From positions 15,216,031 to 15,280,030 of the forward strand of contig NC_060106.1 in NCBI RefSeq assembly GCF_021155765.1: DNA of 64,000 nt, in the 5' to 3' direction. This document shows positions 61,649 to 64,000 of the stretch, in pieces. Both the position numbers and the translations under genes were made by a program. Within the stretch, counting starts at the first letter, position 1. The number at the start of each line of letters is the position of its first letter. Source of the DNA: Diprion similis. Taxonomy: Eukaryota > Arthropoda > Insecta > Hymenoptera > Diprionidae. Below the pieces are notes generated by a model. It was not told the DNA's origin. It saw only the letters and a list, made by a program, of their open reading frames with translations, and made no database searches.

Positions 61649-63769
61649 AATCAACTTTAAATCGTTAAAAAAGAATTGCCTAAGTTTTCAAGATTCTTAC
61701 CTCAACTCTGGATTTCGAGGGTGTGCAATTCGCCAAGATTGCATGATACGATGATCTGAATTTTTTCTCAGATAGTAGCACTAGTGACCACTAAAACCAC
61801 GCAGTTATAGATTTTTTTGAACATTATTACTTTTGCAATAAACATATACCGAGAAAAAAAGTTTTTCCCATGTTAATTTCCACAAAAAACTTCGATCACA
61901 ATGCGTACTATCTTAATCTGAAAAAATTAGGCAATTGTTTTTCAATCATTTGAAGTTGGTTTGAAGGGTGGGGCGGAAAAATTTCTCAGTGTTTTTCATC
62001 GACTCCGCGCTCCAGTATAATTAAATTCAAGTGTCAAGACCAAAAGGTTCCGCCCTGATTTTTACACGTGAATAATACAAGTACAACAATGCAAGGAATC
62101 AACCTTTCGAGGCGCCGCAATTTAATTGGCGTGCGAGGCTGGCCAGAGACAGGTTGTTTAATTTGTTCCGGTATTTGGCCACGTGGGTGCATCGAATGGC
62201 AGTGAGGCAAAATCCTCCGGTTACTCACTCTTGCAAGACTATCGTTTCCAGGCAGCATAGAGCGGCTGTTTATGCGCTGGTATTCAAATTCAGGCTTACT
62301 ATTTGCACACGTAGGTACGCGTATAATGTATACACGCGTTGAAGAAGATTACGCGATCGTTTGGTCTCTAAGCCCCTTTCCAGCCTTCGTCACGATTACA
62401 ATCCAAGGTTCGGAACCATTGCACCGTCAATCTCTTCCACTCCTTCCGCCATATCGGTCAATCTCTTGTTCCTGCGACGGCAGAGTGCGTTGAATGATCG
62501 AACCGATGGACACGGATTATCGTCGTTAAGTAATCGATTACCGTGCAGCAGTTGCATCGGCTGTAGTGTATACATCTGTAATTGTTACGATAATATTTTT
62601 CCAGCTGCATAAGACTCTCGCCTCGCGGAGAAAGTTTTTTTACTCTCAAGAAATGTAAGAGTATTCATTAATTTACGACTAACAATACGATTGTATGGGG
62701 ATTCGTGATCAACCGGAGGAACCAATTCTGACGTGTTCATTTATCCAAAAACCGCGTCTCGGTCTTCAGATTTTTTCATCGATAATTCTCACTGCCACGA
62801 CGACGAAAAATCGTCGATTACTCCTTGTCTGACTCCTGGAAAAAAGATTGGACACGATTCCCGCGGGTACAAAGAATTCCCCCCCGGGTTCGTCCGGGCT
62901 TCGAGTTGTAAAGTGTGTCAGAAGCCGTCTGTGATCCAAGAAGGCTCGAGCATCGGTCGTCGTCCGGACGCATCGCCGAGGGCGATATTGCCTGGTACAC
63001 GTTATTTCGCAACTCTGTAAGAGAGACTTTCACTGAAGATGATGCTGCGACTAACGCGTTCAACCACGCTGCCCAGCCTCCGTCGCTTCGATGCTTCGGG
63101 CTATTCGGGAATCCTACGGTCGAATCCTACTTTTGTCCAGGACCAGTTAAATTTCGTTTATTCCGAAGAGGTCTCAGGGATTTTATTCAAAGTTTTCGTT
63201 CATACGTTGTGCGCCCTTGAATTGTGTTCCGAACCGTTTCGGCGACTCGAAAGCTTCTCTTCGTCGCGTTTTATAAGCTGGGAACAGATTTTCGTTCATT
63301 TCTTTTTTTTTTTATCCTGTTGCGAATTGGATTAGCAAACCGGATTTCAGCCCGAAGAATTACCGGGTTTTCACACCTTTCGGTTTAGACACGCGATGAG
63401 ATTTATTTGCGGAATGATTACCGCATCATCTTTCTCCTCGTGTATTCTTATTTGGTACATAGCACGTGGAACCTGTTGGTCATACCGCCAGATTCATCGG
63501 TCAAGTTCTGAAGATCGTGTACGGCTCGATTTGAAGGCTGATGTATATTCTCATTCAATATTTTCATTCAAGACACTGATCGATGCCTGCGAGAAACGCG
63601 ATAATGTTATACGAGTCGACGATTTGAATTCCTCGAGGCAAGCGTGAATCCTGGTCTCAAATCGTTATCGTCCACACGTATTGACGTGTGTCGAGAATGA
63701 AATGACGAATTTCGATCATCACCCACGTACGTAAAACGTGTTTCACCGCAACTTGCGTAACTCCGAGTC

Positions 63770-63797
63770 TTTCCTTCTTCCTTCTTCCTTCTTCTTG
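63770..63797. repeat. TTCC/TTC polypyrimidine microsatellite
   Basis: Tandem ttccttc-type units, fully pyrimidine on the plus strand. Confidence 0.85.
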
Positions 63798-64000
63798 TTC
63801 ATCTCGCGAGCTTCGGTTTTTCCGGAGATTAGATTCCGGGGAGGTGATCAAGTCCTGTGGGTGACGCGTCACATATGTTTACGCATCCTATAATGTATAT
63901 CGAATTCCATGGCATCGAGAAAGAAGGGCTGTAGATTGAATCGGACAATTGGAATGGAACTCCCGTGAAAAGTTATCTCGAAAATTTCGACGAATCGTGA

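Larger units (their letters stand above)
60249..64000. other. No gene recognised at the right end (60.2-64 kb)
   Basis: Would be intron of the candidate gene starting at 60100 if that is real. Contains a (CA)n microsatellite at 61627-61648 and a TTCC/TTC pyrimidine repeat at 63770-63797. Open frames at 62733-63335 overlap one another in different frames and carry no domain motif. Confidence 0.45.

Overview
This is a window of insect genomic DNA, AT-rich, with small phase-consistent exons, GT-AG introns and TATA-type promoters. The gene content (an Argonaute-2 with a glutamine-rich N terminus, and RR-type cuticular proteins) makes it arthropod, almost certainly an insect. A hymenopteran such as a sawfly is my best guess, because CpG and TCGA look abundant, but that is not proven. 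No tRNA, rRNA, CRISPR or prokaryote-type operon was recognised.

Layout. (1) 458-7104, minus strand: a complete 17-exon Argonaute-2 gene. All splice phases agree, giving 1031 codons plus stop, with an intact D-E-D-H slicer tetrad and a repeat-rich Q/P/G N-terminal region that includes a 66-nt coding minisatellite. (2) 7105-11457: intergenic DNA upstream of Ago2, holding a ~310-bp imperfect inverted repeat (7565-7875) and a 139-bp piggyBac-like MITE flanked by TTAA (8677-8815). (3) 11458-19581: a cluster of three small cuticular protein genes, plus/minus/plus. The first two share a homologous second intron that the third lacks. The second and third form a divergent pair around a ~1.4-kb shared promoter region. 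The first has largely lost the RR chitin-binding consensus.

(4) 19.6-64 kb: about 44 kb with no complete recognisable gene. It contains two long hairpin-forming inverted repeats (25402-25695, 41776-42018), a possible ~390-bp TIR element (26500-26890), a LINE-tail-like stretch, microsatellites and four orphan exon candidates. These are an SH3-like exon on the minus strand (39400-39531), a possible first coding exon on the minus strand (44715-44825), an unrecognised splice-flanked exon on the plus strand (58288-58513), and a promoter plus signal-peptide-like first exon at 60069-60248. This region probably consists of introns or intergenic space of large genes that extend past the window.

How the genes relate. 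Ago2 is the RNA-interference slicer; the cuticle genes are structural exoskeleton genes with no functional link to it. The one speculative connection is that three long inverted repeats lie in the same window as Ago2. Hairpin RNAs from such repeats are the class of transcript that Dicer-2/Ago2 pathways process, but nothing in the sequence shows that these repeats are transcribed.
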